This document shows, one piece after another, positions 33,256 through 41,595 of a stretch of DNA of 53,530 bases. A program made the position numbers and the translations under genes. The notes below the pieces were generated by a model. The model was not told the DNA's origin and made no database searches. It saw nothing but the letters and a program-made list of their open reading frames with translations. Origin of the DNA: Streptosporangiales bacterium. Its GTDB lineage: Bacteria > Actinomycetota > Actinomycetes > Streptosporangiales > Streptosporangiaceae. The stretch spans positions 1 to 53,530 of the forward strand of contig WRBL01000003.1 in assembly GCA_009784565.1 (NCBI GenBank). Reading direction: 5' to 3'. Every line of letters starts with the position of its first letter. The stretch's first letter is position 1.

Positions 33256-34875
33256 TCACATCCGGAACGGGGCGTAGTGGGCCGAGCCCTGGACCGGGCC
33301 GGAGTGGACCGCCGACAGGGCCAGGCCCAGGACCGTCCGGGTGTGGCGGGGATCGATGATCCCGTCGTCCCAGACGCGGCCGGTCGCGTACAGGGCCCGG
33401 GACTGCTCCTCGATCATCTTCTCGGTCTGCTCGCGCACCATCTGGTCGGTGGCCTCGTCGTACGGCTGGCCCTTCCGCTCGGCGGAGCGGCGCATGACGA
33501 TCGACATCACGCCTGCCAGCTGGGTGCCGCCCATGACGGCGATGCGGTGATTGGGCCAGGTGAAGATGAACCTCGGGTCGTAGGCCCGGCCGGACATGGC
33601 GTAGTTGCCCGCGCCGTAGGACGCGCCGACCATGAGGGTCAGGTGCGGGACGGTCGAGTTGGAGACGGCGTTGATCATTTTGGCGCCGTCCTTGATGATG
33701 CCGCCGTGCTCGGCCGCGGTGCCGACCATGAAGCCCGTGATGTTCTGCACGAACAGCAGCGGGATGTTCCGCGCGTTGGCCAGCTGGATGAAGTGGGCGC
33801 CCTTGTTCGACTCGGGGGAGAACAGGATGCCGTTGTTGGCCAGGATCCCGACCCGGTAGCCGTTGATCGAGCCCCAGCCGCAGACCAGCTGCGAGCCGTA
33901 CAGCGGCTTGAACTCGTCGAACTCCGAGCCGTCGAGGACGCGGGCCAGGACCTCGCGGATCTCCATCGGGCGCTTCCCCGTGCTTCCGGAGAGCACAGCG
34001 GCCGGGGCGACGCCGAGGAGTTCCTCGGCGTCGTACAGCGGCTCTTTCGGATCCCGGGCCGACGGCGGCGGGCCCTGCCGCTGGTAGCCCAGGTCCCTGA
34101 CGATCTGCCGGCCGATCCGGATGGCGTCCTTCTCGTCGGCGGCCAGGTAGTCGGCCAGGCCGGAGGTCCGGGCGTGCATCTCGGCGCCGCCCAGGGTCTC
34201 GTCGTCGGCGTCCTCGCCGGTGGCCATCTTGGTCAGCGGCGGACCGCCGAGGTAGACGGCGGCCTGCTTGTCGACCAGGACCGTGTACTCGCTCATCCCG
34301 GGCACGTAGGCGCCGCCCGCCGTGGAACTGCCGAAGACCAGGGAGACCGTGGGGATGCCCGCCGCGGAGAGCCTGCTGATGTTCTTGAACGAACGGCCGC
34401 CGGGGACGAAGATGTCGGCCTGCCGGGGCAGGTCGGCGCCGCCGGACTCGGTGAGGGCGATGTAGGGCAGCCGGTTCTGGGCGGCGATCTCCATGGCCCG
34501 CCCGGTCCGGGCCGCGGCCGCCGGGCTGGTGGAGCCGCCCTTCACCGTCGCCTCGTTCGCCGTGATCATGCACTCGGTGCCCGAGACCTGGCCGACGCCG
34601 GTGATCACCCGGGCGCCGGGCTGCTCGCCGGGCTCGTGGGCGCCGGCGAAGCAGGAGAGCTCGAGGAAGGGCGTGTCCTCGTCCAGGAGCAGGTCGACGC
34701 GTTCCCGGGCCAGGAGCTTGCCGCGCTGGCGATGACGGGCGACCGCCTTCTCGCCGCCCGCCGCGATGACGGTCTGGGCGAGTTCCGCGAGTTCGCGCAC
34801 GGACTGTTCCATCGCCGACCTGTCGGCCTGGTACTCCGGGGAGCCGGGGTCGAGCGCGGACTTGATGACGGTCAT
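33256..34875 (-). CDS. Acyl-CoA carboxylase beta subunit (carboxyltransferase)
   Basis: 539 residues, typical of methylcrotonyl/geranyl-CoA carboxylase beta chains. Visible parts are RHRQRGKLLARERVDLLLDE, the N-half acyl-CoA site (ALTESGGADLPRQADIFVPGG), and the C-half biotin site (FVQNITGFMVGTAAEHGGIIKDGAKMINA, then FIFTWPNHRIAVMGG). AEHGGIIKDGAK is shared by the MCC/GCC branch rather than PCC. Start overlaps the stop of the acyl-CoA dehydrogenase gene (ATGA, 34872-34875). The pairing with the AtuA homolog favours a terpenoid-type substrate; leucine degradation is the rival. Confidence 0.92.
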   Translation of the reverse strand: MTVIKSALDPGSPEYQADRSAMEQSVRELAELAQTVIAAGGEKAVARHRQRGKLLARERVDLLLDEDTPFLELSCFAGAHEPGEQPGARVITGVGQVSGTECMITANEATVKGGSTSPAAAARTGRAMEIAAQNRLPYIALTESGGADLPRQADIFVPGGRSFKNISRLSAAGIPTVSLVFGSSTAGGAYVPGMSEYTVLVDKQAAVYLGGPPLTKMATGEDADDETLGGAEMHARTSGLADYLAADEKDAIRIGRQIVRDLGYQRQGPPPSARDPKEPLYDAEELLGVAPAAVLSGSTGKRPMEIREVLARVLDGSEFDEFKPLYGSQLVCGWGSINGYRVGILANNGILFSPESNKGAHFIQLANARNIPLLFVQNITGFMVGTAAEHGGIIKDGAKMINAVSNSTVPHLTLMVGASYGAGNYAMSGRAYDPRFIFTWPNHRIAVMGGTQLAGVMSIVMRRSAERKGQPYDEATDQMVREQTEKMIEEQSRALYATGRVWDDGIIDPRHTRTVLGLALSAVHSGPVQGSAHYAPFRM

Positions 34876-36008
34876 AGGCCCAGGATCCTCGCCGCGATGA
34901 TCTCGTTCATGATTTCGCTGGTGCCGCCGCCGAGGCCCATGATCCGGATGTCGCGGTAGTGCCGCTCAACCTCGGATTCGCGCATGTAGCCCATGCCGCC
35001 GTGGATCTGGACGGCCTCGTGGACGACATGCTCGGCCGTGTAGACGGCGGTGTTCTTGGCCATGGAGGCTTCGGTGCTGACTTCCTCGCCGCGGTCCCAC
35101 CGTTCGGCGACCGTCCAGACGTAGGTGCGGGCGACGCTGACCTGCCGGGCCATTTCCGCGATCTTGTGCCGGATGACCTGCTTGCTGGCCAGCGGCGAGC
35201 CGAAGGTTTCCCTGTCGCGAGCCCAGGCGATGGACAGGTCCAGGCAGCGCTGGGCGACCGCGACGCACTGCAGCGCGATCGACAGCCGCTCGCCCTGGAA
35301 CTGCTCCATGATCATCCGGAAGCCCTTGTTCTCCGCGCCGATGAGGTTCTCCGCCGGGACCCGCGCGTCGCTGAAGGCCAGTTCGGCGGTGTCGGAGGAG
35401 CGCCAGCCCATCTTGTCGAGCTTGCGGGAGACGGTGAAGCCCGGCGTTCCCTTCTCGACGACCAGGAGAGAGACGCCCTTGTGCCCGGGACCGCCGGTGC
35501 GGACGGCGGTGGTCACGAAGTCGGCCCGGGTGCCCGAGGTGATGAACGTCTTGGACCCGTTGACGATGTAGTGGTCGCCGTCCCTCACGGCCTTCGTGCG
35601 CAGGTTCGCCACGTCGGAGCCGCCGCCGGGCTCGGTCACGGCCAGCGACGCGATCTTCTCGCCGGCGAGGGCGGGCCGGACGAACCGGTCCTTCTGCTCC
35701 TCGGTGCCGTGGCGGAGGATCGAGGGAATCGCGATGCCGTGGGTGAACAGGCTGGCCAGGACCCCGGTGGGGACGCCCTCGGCGATCAGCGCCTCCTCGG
35801 CCGCCATGATGTCCAGGTGGGAGCCTCCGCCCCCGTACTCCTCGGGATAGCCCATGCTGAGGAGGCCCTGCCGCGCGGCCTTGAGATGCAGGTCCCGGGG
35901 AAGCTCGCCCGCCTCTTCCCACTCCTCGACGTGGGGGAGGATCTCCCGGCGAGCGAACTCGGCCCCGAGGTCCGCTGCTTCCTTGCGGTCGTCTGAAGTC
36001 ACCAGCAC
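34872..36008 (-). CDS. Acyl-CoA dehydrogenase (AtuD/citronellyl- or isovaleryl-CoA type)
   Basis: 378 residues, an FAD enzyme that introduces the alpha-beta double bond into an acyl-CoA. FAD and substrate motifs are SLAVTEPGGGSDVANLRTKA, YIVNGSKTFITSGTRADF and, at the end, QIHGGMGYMRESEVERHYRDIRIMGLGGGTSEIMNEI. First gene of the four-gene operon. GTG 36008 is six bases from TAGCTT (36015-36020, minus strand), suggesting a leaderless start; a second GTG lies two codons in. Its product would be the enoyl-CoA carboxylated by the next two proteins. Confidence 0.93.
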   Translation of the reverse strand: MLVTSDDRKEAADLGAEFARREILPHVEEWEEAGELPRDLHLKAARQGLLSMGYPEEYGGGGSHLDIMAAEEALIAEGVPTGVLASLFTHGIAIPSILRHGTEEQKDRFVRPALAGEKIASLAVTEPGGGSDVANLRTKAVRDGDHYIVNGSKTFITSGTRADFVTTAVRTGGPGHKGVSLLVVEKGTPGFTVSRKLDKMGWRSSDTAELAFSDARVPAENLIGAENKGFRMIMEQFQGERLSIALQCVAVAQRCLDLSIAWARDRETFGSPLASKQVIRHKIAEMARQVSVARTYVWTVAERWDRGEEVSTEASMAKNTAVYTAEHVVHEAVQIHGGMGYMRESEVERHYRDIRIMGLGGGTSEIMNEIIAARILGL

Positions 36009-36020
36009 AGCCTGAAGCTA

Positions 36021-36040
36021 ACATGACAGCCTCGTCAAGT
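36021..36040. promoter_or_regulatory. 8-4-8 inverted repeat, TetR-type operator, acyl-CoA dehydrogenase/ligase divergent promoter
   Basis: ACATGACA-GCCT-CGTCAAGT lies between the divergent starts at 36008 and 36099. It has the same arm length and spacing as ACTTGACA-AGTA-TGTCAAGT at 42379-42398, with 14 of 16 arm bases equal. It touches the -10 box of the dehydrogenase gene. A repressor here would block at least the carboxylase operon. Confidence 0.6.
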
Positions 36041-36084
36041 AGCTGCGGGGACCTTCGGGTATCGCCGGATCTCCGGACGGAAGC

Positions 36085-36099
36085 TAACGTGAGCCGGTA
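36085..36099 (+). promoter_or_regulatory. -10 box of a probable leaderless promoter for the acyl-CoA ligase
   Basis: TAACGT at 36085-36090 is eight bases before the ATG at 36099, with no Shine-Dalgarno. The surrounding GAAGCTAACGTGA repeats, with one change, the GAAGCTAACATGA at 36014-36026 that carries the minus-strand -10 box. Confidence 0.4.
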
Positions 36100-37688
36100 T
36101 GGACTCGGGCATTGGATCGTGGGTGGCGGGCCGGGCGTTCCGCGACCCGTCTGGAATCGCGCTGATCGACGGGGACACCGGGCGGCGGCGGACTTATCTC
36201 GAACTGCACTCGCGGACCAGCGTCCTCGCCGACGCGCTGTGGTCGCGCGGCGTCCGGCGAGGCGACCGGGTCGCGCTGCTGGCGCTCAACAGCCCGGAGT
36301 TCATCGAGGTGATGCTGGCGGCGGCGAAGCTCGGGGCGATCACCGTGCCGGTGAACTTCCGGCTGTCCGCGGACGAGGTGCGCTACGTGCTCACCGATTC
36401 CGGGGCATCGGTGCTCCTGCACTCGGAGCAACTGGCCGCGGTCGCCAAGTCGGCCGCCGACGGGCTTTCGGTGCGCACGCTCGTGGAGATTCCGTCGGCG
36501 GCCTCGCGCGCCGCCTCCGGGCCGGCTTCGTCGGAGTTCGAGGACCTGGTCGCGTCGGGTTCTTCTGCGGTGGCGGAGCACGACGTCGCCGCCGATGACA
36601 TCGCCATGATCATGTACACCTCGGGTACGACCGGGTTCCCCAAGGGCGCGATGCTCACGCATGCCAACCTGCAATGGCAGTCGTTCCACGCCATGTGCAT
36701 GAGCGACGGCCTGTCCCGGTACGACGTGACCGTGACCGCCGCCCCGCTGTTCCACATCGGAGGGCTGGGCGTGTATACCGTGCCGCTGCTCTACCTGGGC
36801 GGCACCAGCGTGATCCTTGAGGGGTTCGACCCCGCCCAGGTGATCGGGGCGATAGCGGAGCACAAGGCCACCGTCATGTTCCTGGTCCCCGCGATGTGGA
36901 TGGCGATCAGCCGCTGCCCGGAGCTGGACCGCGAGGACCTGGTCCCGCCGCGCCAGTCCGTCAGCGGCGGGGCGCCGGCGCCGCTGACCATGCTGAGGTT
37001 CTTCTCCGGGCGGGGCTGGACCTTCTCCGAGGGGTTCGGCCTGACCGAGACGGCGCCGGGCTGCTCGGTCCTGGACCGCGAGCACCTGGAATCGAAGTCG
37101 GGCTCGATCGGGCAGCCCCTTCCGCACCTGCGCTGGAAGCTGGTCGATGAGTCAGACCGGGAGGTCCCGGCGGGCACGGTCGGCGAACTGATCGTGCAGG
37201 GGCCGAACGTCTTCGCCGGTTACTGGGGCAAGCCTGCCGAGACGGCCGAGGCGATGCGCGGAGGCTGGTTCCACACCGGCGACCTGGGCCGGGCCGATTC
37301 CGACGGATACGTGACGCTGGTGGACCGGAAGAAGGACATGATCATCACCGGCGGGGAGAACGTCTACCCCATCGAGGTCGAGCAGGTCCTGTTCGGCCAT
37401 CCGGGCGTCGCCGACGTGGCGGTTATCGGGGTGCCCGACGCCAAGTGGGGCGAGGCGGTGACCGCGGTGGTGGTCCGGTCCGCGGACTCGCCGGCGTCAC
37501 CGGTTTCCGGGGACGAGCTGATCGCCTGGGTCCGGGACCGGCTCGCCCACTTCAAGTGCCCTCGGCGCGTCGAGTTCGTCGAGGACCTTCCCCGCAACGC
37601 CACCGGCAAGCTCCTCAAGCGAGAGCTCCGCGCCGCCTACGGCGACGGCGAGTCCTCCGTGGCCCGGTTACCCGGTCAGGTGGCGTAG
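36099..37688 (+). CDS. AMP-dependent acyl-CoA ligase (FadD-like)
   Basis: 529 residues, ANL superfamily. The P-loop MYTSGTTGFPKGAMLTH, GFGLTETAPG, the FHTGDLGRADSDGYVTLVDRKKDMII hinge region and the catalytic Lys in PRNATGKLLKRELR are complete. The enzyme activates a carboxylic acid to its CoA ester through an acyl-AMP. Divergent from the dehydrogenase-carboxylase operon and probably co-regulated, it would supply the acyl-CoA entering that pathway. The acid is unknown. The 3' end overlaps the convergent DoxX-Rieske gene by 13 bases. Confidence 0.92.
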   Translation: MDSGIGSWVAGRAFRDPSGIALIDGDTGRRRTYLELHSRTSVLADALWSRGVRRGDRVALLALNSPEFIEVMLAAAKLGAITVPVNFRLSADEVRYVLTDSGASVLLHSEQLAAVAKSAADGLSVRTLVEIPSAASRAASGPASSEFEDLVASGSSAVAEHDVAADDIAMIMYTSGTTGFPKGAMLTHANLQWQSFHAMCMSDGLSRYDVTVTAAPLFHIGGLGVYTVPLLYLGGTSVILEGFDPAQVIGAIAEHKATVMFLVPAMWMAISRCPELDREDLVPPRQSVSGGAPAPLTMLRFFSGRGWTFSEGFGLTETAPGCSVLDREHLESKSGSIGQPLPHLRWKLVDESDREVPAGTVGELIVQGPNVFAGYWGKPAETAEAMRGGWFHTGDLGRADSDGYVTLVDRKKDMIITGGENVYPIEVEQVLFGHPGVADVAVIGVPDAKWGEAVTAVVVRSADSPASPVSGDELIAWVRDRLAHFKCPRRVEFVEDLPRNATGKLLKRELRAAYGDGESSVARLPGQVA

Positions 37689-38698
37689 AGGTCGCCGTTG
37701 CCGCCCTTGGTGACGGGGATGGGGGTCAGCCCGGTGGGGGCGGGCCCGGCTTCGACCGCGCCGGTGGCGGCGTTGAACCGCGAGTTGTGGCACGGGCAGA
37801 TGAAGAGCGCGGCCGGCCTGTCGTACTGGACCGTGCAGCCGGCATGGGGGCACACCGCGTCGAAGGCCAGGAACTTCCCGGCCGCGGGCTGGATCACGAT
37901 CGAGGGATCACCGGTGCGGGGATCCCTGAACCCGGCGGCCCCGCCGACCGGGACATCCCGGGCGGGCCCGAGGGCCTTTCCGCCGGGATGGCCGCCGGGA
38001 TGGCCGCCGCCGGATCCGCTGGCGCTGGGGCCCAGCTTGGGTGCGGCCGCCCGCCGGGGCGGCCGCGAGGCGCCGGAATCGCCGGTCAGTCCCCCGATCG
38101 CGCGTCCCAGGCCCGCCGTCAGGCCGCCGAGGGCCAGGGCGCCGATCGCCGTCAGGAGCGTCAGGGTGCCCTTCATCGTGGCTTCCCGGCGGCTGGGGTC
38201 CGGGCCGCCGGAAACACGAGGGCCCGCCCGCCGGGATTCCCGTTTGGCCCGGGCCGCGATGGCGGCGTCCGCGGACAGGACCGGTCCCGCGCCCGCCAGC
38301 AGCAGCGGGGTCCACGCGAACGCGAACACGATGTCCGCGCCGGTGTAGTACGGCGAGGAGTGGAAACTGACCGTCAGGAACAGCATCAGCGACAGGACAA
38401 CGCCGCCCGCCGCGGCCAGCCGCTGCCACAGCCCGAGCAGGGTGCCGAGGCCGATGGCGAGCTCGGAGAACGCGATCAGGAGCCCGAGCGGGACCGCGAT
38501 GGGGGCCAGCGGCGCGACGAGCGAGTGGACAGGACTCAGCCGGGCAGAGCCCGCCAGCTGCGCCTGGATAGACCCGGGATTGGAGGGCTCGAAGAACCCC
38601 GGATTGGCGAGCTTCTGCAGTCCGGCGAAGCAGAACGTGAAGCCGAGGAAGGCCCGAAGCGGGACCAGCGCCGCTCTTTCGGCTGTGTCCAGTGTCAC
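37676..38698 (-). CDS. DoxX/DoxD-like membrane domain fused to a Rieske [2Fe-2S] domain
   Basis: 340 residues. The first 150 form a four-helix DoxX-type membrane unit (FLGFTFCFAGLQKLANP, LLIAFSELAIGLGTLLGLW, IVFAFAWTPLLLAG). A further helix (LTLLTAIGALALGGLTAGLG) and a Gly/His-rich linker (SGSGGGHPGGHPGG) lead to a Rieske domain with CPHAGC and CPCHNS, all four cluster ligands and the disulfide pair present. It probably passes electrons at the outer face of the membrane, from thiosulfate, quinol or an unknown donor. GTG 38698 lies seven bases from TAGCTT (38706-38711). A bad upstream alternative start is possible. Confidence 0.8.
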   Translation of the reverse strand: MTLDTAERAALVPLRAFLGFTFCFAGLQKLANPGFFEPSNPGSIQAQLAGSARLSPVHSLVAPLAPIAVPLGLLIAFSELAIGLGTLLGLWQRLAAAGGVVLSLMLFLTVSFHSSPYYTGADIVFAFAWTPLLLAGAGPVLSADAAIAARAKRESRRAGPRVSGGPDPSRREATMKGTLTLLTAIGALALGGLTAGLGRAIGGLTGDSGASRPPRRAAAPKLGPSASGSGGGHPGGHPGGKALGPARDVPVGGAAGFRDPRTGDPSIVIQPAAGKFLAFDAVCPHAGCTVQYDRPAALFICPCHNSRFNAATGAVEAGPAPTGLTPIPVTKGGNGDLYAT

Positions 38699-38760
38699 AT
38701 GTGGAAAGCTACGGAGGCGGCCTGTGCGTTCGGCGGCGATTGCCTCAGGGAATCGTCTGA

Positions 38761-39228
38761 TTACCCGGCCTGGAGCTTCTTCACGATCTCCAGGGCGTCG
38801 CCGACGTGGCGGCCGATGCTGGTCTGGGAGCTGAAGACGTGGCGGACGATGCCCCCGCGGTCGATGACGTAGGTGACCCGGCCCGGCAGCAGGCCCAGCG
38901 TCGAGGGGACGCCGTAGCTTTTGCGGACCTTGCCGCCCTCGTCGGCCAGCAGCGTGAACGGCAGGCTGTGGTGGCTGGCGAAGGCCGCGTGCCGGCCGGC
39001 CGAGTCGGAGCTGACCCCGATCACGTCGGCGCCGGCCTCGGTGAACGCCTCGTAGCTGTCGCGGAAGGCGCAGGCCTCCCTGGTACAGCCGGGGGTCTCG
39101 TCCTTGGGGTAGAAGTACAGCACCACCGCCCGCTCGCCGAGCCGGTCGCGCAGCCGCACCGGCTCGCCGGCCTGGGACGGGAGAGTGAAGTCGGGTGCCG
39201 TGTCGCCGGCACCGATACCGCTTGCCAT
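38761..39228 (-). CDS. bcp: Thioredoxin-dependent peroxiredoxin (BCP/PrxQ)
   Basis: 155 residues, the standard size. GDTAPDFTLP starts the thioredoxin fold; LYFYPKDETPGCTREACAF carries both the peroxidatic Cys and, five residues later, the resolving Cys of the PrxQ type. It reduces hydroperoxides with thioredoxin in the cytoplasm. ATG 39228 is the conserved start and is six bases from TACGAT (39235-39240), again a leaderless layout. Located just downstream of nothing on its strand, it seems to be its own unit, though the DoxX-Rieske gene lies 62 bases further on. Confidence 0.93.
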   Translation of the reverse strand: MASGIGAGDTAPDFTLPSQAGEPVRLRDRLGERAVVLYFYPKDETPGCTREACAFRDSYEAFTEAGADVIGVSSDSAGRHAAFASHHSLPFTLLADEGGKVRKSYGVPSTLGLLPGRVTYVIDRGGIVRHVFSSQTSIGRHVGDALEIVKKLQAG

Positions 39229-39275
39229 ACGGGGATCGTAAGCGATTCCGGCCCGGGTCTTCGTTCCTCCCCACA

Positions 39276-39304
39276 TTGACATTGTCGGAATTTTGCTATC
39301 TATT
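39276..39304 (+). promoter_or_regulatory. Promoter of the lactate permease gene
   Basis: TTGACA at 39276-39281 is a perfect -35 box; 17 bases later TCTATT (39299-39304) is a moderate -10. The stretch 39285-39336 is strongly AT-rich compared with the flanks. Confidence 0.5.
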
Positions 39305-39315
39305 CACTTTTTTTA

Positions 39316-39329
39316 GTGATCATGATCAC
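39316..39329. promoter_or_regulatory. Crp-like palindrome before the lactate permease
   Basis: GTGATCATGATCAC is a perfect 14-bp palindrome; with flanking bases it reads AGTGA-N6-TCACA, one base off the Crp/GlxR consensus TGTGA-N6-TCACA. It lies just after the predicted transcription start and seven bases before the ATG, a position suited to repression. Confidence 0.65.
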
Positions 39330-39336
39330 ATGAGTT

Positions 39337-40950
39337 ATGGCGATCTTCCATCAGGTACTGGATCCTGTGCAATCGATTGCCGGGGACACGTTGCTGGCCC
39401 TGGTCCCGGTGATCGTTCTCTTCGTTCTTCTCGGCGTGTTCCGGATGAGCGCGTGGCGCGCGGTCATCATCGGCTCCGTCGTCACGCTGATCCTCGCGAT
39501 CACTGTGTGGGGAGCCCCCGTGGGGGCGACCTTCTCCGCTTACGGGATCGGCGCGGCCACCGGCGTCTGGTCGATCGACTGGATCGTCCTCTGGGGCGCG
39601 GCCATCTACAACACGATGGTGGTGACCGGCGCGTTCGACGACCTGAAACGGTGGCTGCTCGGGCAGGCGACGGCCGACGTCCGGCTGCAGACGCTGCTGA
39701 TGGCCTGGGCGTTCGGCGCGCTGATGGAGGGCCTGGTCGGATTCGGCTACCCGTGGGCGGTTGTGGCGCCGATCCTGATCGGACTGGGCGTGGCCGAGCT
39801 CGAGGCCCTGCGGGTGTCGGCGCTGGCGAACAACGCCCCGTGCTCGTTCGGCTCTCTCGGCGCCCCGCTCATCGGCCTGGCCACTGTCACCGGCCTGCCG
39901 CTGCTCGCGCTGTCCCGTTCGGTGGGCGAGATCGTCGCCATCCTCGCCCTGTTCCCGCCGTGGGTCCTCATCTACCTGGTCAGCGGCAAGCGGGGGCTGC
40001 GCGACGGCTGGCCCCTGGCGCTGGTCGCCTCGCTGTCTTACATCATCGGCCAGCTTCCGACCGCGCTGTTCCTCGGCCCGTACCTGCCCGACATCTTCGG
40101 CTCCCTGCTGTGCTTCGCGGCGCTGCTCCTGCTGCCCCGGGTCTGGAAGCCCAAGACCATGCTCGGATTCGGCGGGCGCGAGCTCAGCCCGGACGAGGCG
40201 AGCGCGGGGGCCGGCGCCGTGGTCGGCGCCCGGCAGGCCGTCCGCGGGCTGGTGCCGTTCATCCTCATGGTCATCATCGTCACGCTCTGGACCGGCCCCT
40301 GGTCGTCGCTGACGAAGTGGGTCCCGTTCGAGCCCGAGGTCCACATGATCAGCTCGCTGAGCCACAAGGCCGCGAAGGTGTCCTGGGAGTTCTCCCCGCT
40401 GATCGCCGGGACCGCGATTCTCGTGTGCTGTCTCCTGGTCGTCGCGTTCCTGCGGCCGAACGGGGCCCAGCTGCGCACCGTTTTCGCGACCATCGGCCGC
40501 CAGATGTGGGGCGCCTTCCTGGTAGGCCCGATCATCTTCGGCCTGGCCGACGTGTTCAACTTCTCGGGCATGGCCAACTCCATGGCGTTCGGGTTCTCCA
40601 AGACCGGGACCGTGTTCGCGGTGCTGGCCGCGATCATCGGCTGGATCGGGGTCGCGCTGTGCGGCAGCAACACCACGACCAACGCCATCTTCGGCGGGTT
40701 CCAGGTGTCGGTGGCCACCATCCTGGGTGCGCCGCCGCTGCTGTTCCCCTCGCTGAACTCGGTCGGCGCGGAGGTCGGCAAGGCCATCGCCTCCCAGACG
40801 GCCAGCGTCGGTGTCTCCACGTCCAAGTACGTCCGGCAGGAGGGCACGGTCATCCGCAACAACCTGCCCGGCAGCCTGACCTACCTGCTCATCGTCGTCG
40901 CCATCGGCTGCCTGTACTACTTCGTGTTCCCCAGCGCCATGCGGCCGTAA
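39337..40950 (+). CDS. L-lactate permease (LctP family)
   Basis: 537 residues with about twelve to fourteen membrane segments, the usual size for the LctP family of proton-coupled lactate/glycolate importers. Signature segments include MAWAFGALMEGLVGFGYPWAV, SALANNAPCSFGSLGAPLIG and CGSNTTTNAIFGGFQVSVA. It would bring lactate or another 2-hydroxy acid into the cell. No lactate dehydrogenase is adjacent. No Shine-Dalgarno is evident; the Crp-like palindrome takes its place. The convergent TetR frame has no stop before running through this whole gene. Confidence 0.92.
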   Translation: MAIFHQVLDPVQSIAGDTLLALVPVIVLFVLLGVFRMSAWRAVIIGSVVTLILAITVWGAPVGATFSAYGIGAATGVWSIDWIVLWGAAIYNTMVVTGAFDDLKRWLLGQATADVRLQTLLMAWAFGALMEGLVGFGYPWAVVAPILIGLGVAELEALRVSALANNAPCSFGSLGAPLIGLATVTGLPLLALSRSVGEIVAILALFPPWVLIYLVSGKRGLRDGWPLALVASLSYIIGQLPTALFLGPYLPDIFGSLLCFAALLLLPRVWKPKTMLGFGGRELSPDEASAGAGAVVGARQAVRGLVPFILMVIIVTLWTGPWSSLTKWVPFEPEVHMISSLSHKAAKVSWEFSPLIAGTAILVCCLLVVAFLRPNGAQLRTVFATIGRQMWGAFLVGPIIFGLADVFNFSGMANSMAFGFSKTGTVFAVLAAIIGWIGVALCGSNTTTNAIFGGFQVSVATILGAPPLLFPSLNSVGAEVGKAIASQTASVGVSTSKYVRQEGTVIRNNLPGSLTYLLIVVAIGCLYYFVFPSAMRP

Positions 40951-41595
40951 GCGGGACCGCAGGCCGATGGCGCGGGACCACAGGGCGGTCGCCTCGTCCA
41001 GGAGATGGCCGGTGTCGCGCTTCTCGCCGTAGACGTACATCATGCGGCCGATGTTCTCGATCATGCCGCCGAGCAGGGCCGCGGTCGTCCCCGGGTCAAG
41101 CCCGGGGTCGGCCAGGCCCTGCTCCTGCAGCCGCCTCGTGCTGACGGCGATGCGGTCGATGAACAAGTTCCGCACCTCGATCATCAGGTCGCGGAAGGTC
41201 TCGTCCCGGGCCGCGACCTGCTCGAACACGAACATCATGTGCGCGTTGCCGGCGAAGGTCTCCAGGTACACCCGGGTGGTGTGCCGGATCCGGTCCGACG
41301 GGGAGGCGGCCTCCGGGAGAGACGAGGCCCGGGACGCGGTGAACACGGTCCCGGCGAAGTCCTTCACCAGCTCCCGGAAGACCGCTTCCTTGGAGTCGAA
41401 GTAGGTGTAGAAGCTCCCGTACGCGGTGCCCGCCCGCGCGGTGATGTCGGCGATCCGGGTCTCGTCGAACCCCTTCTCCTCGAAGACCTCGCGCGCGGAC
41501 TGGATGATCGCCGTCCGGGTCCGCCGCCCCCGTGAGCTGGACGGCATGCTCACCGTCGGGGTCTTCTTCGGCTCGGATTCGATGCTCACCATCAA
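40939..41595 (-). CDS. TetR/AcrR-family regulator (no stop codon of its own)
   Basis: The recognisable protein is about 215 residues: the helix-turn-helix RTAIIQSAREVFEEKGFDETRIADITARAGTAYGSFYTYFDSKEAVF, then an all-helical ligand domain ending ATALWSRAIGLRSR. The end given is where homology should stop; the frame has no stop until 39313, so translation would add about 545 residues antisense to the lactate permease. The ATG overlaps the stop of the enoyl-CoA hydratase gene (41592-41595). The operator at 42379-42398 lies upstream of that gene, so the regulator is probably autoregulated and controls both acyl-CoA gene sets. Confidence 0.8.

Noticed and set aside
37676..39274. DoxX-Rieske protein extended upstream over the peroxiredoxin gene
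   Set aside because: The added 190 residues are a shadow of the peroxiredoxin in another frame; the GTG at 38698 has its own -10 box.
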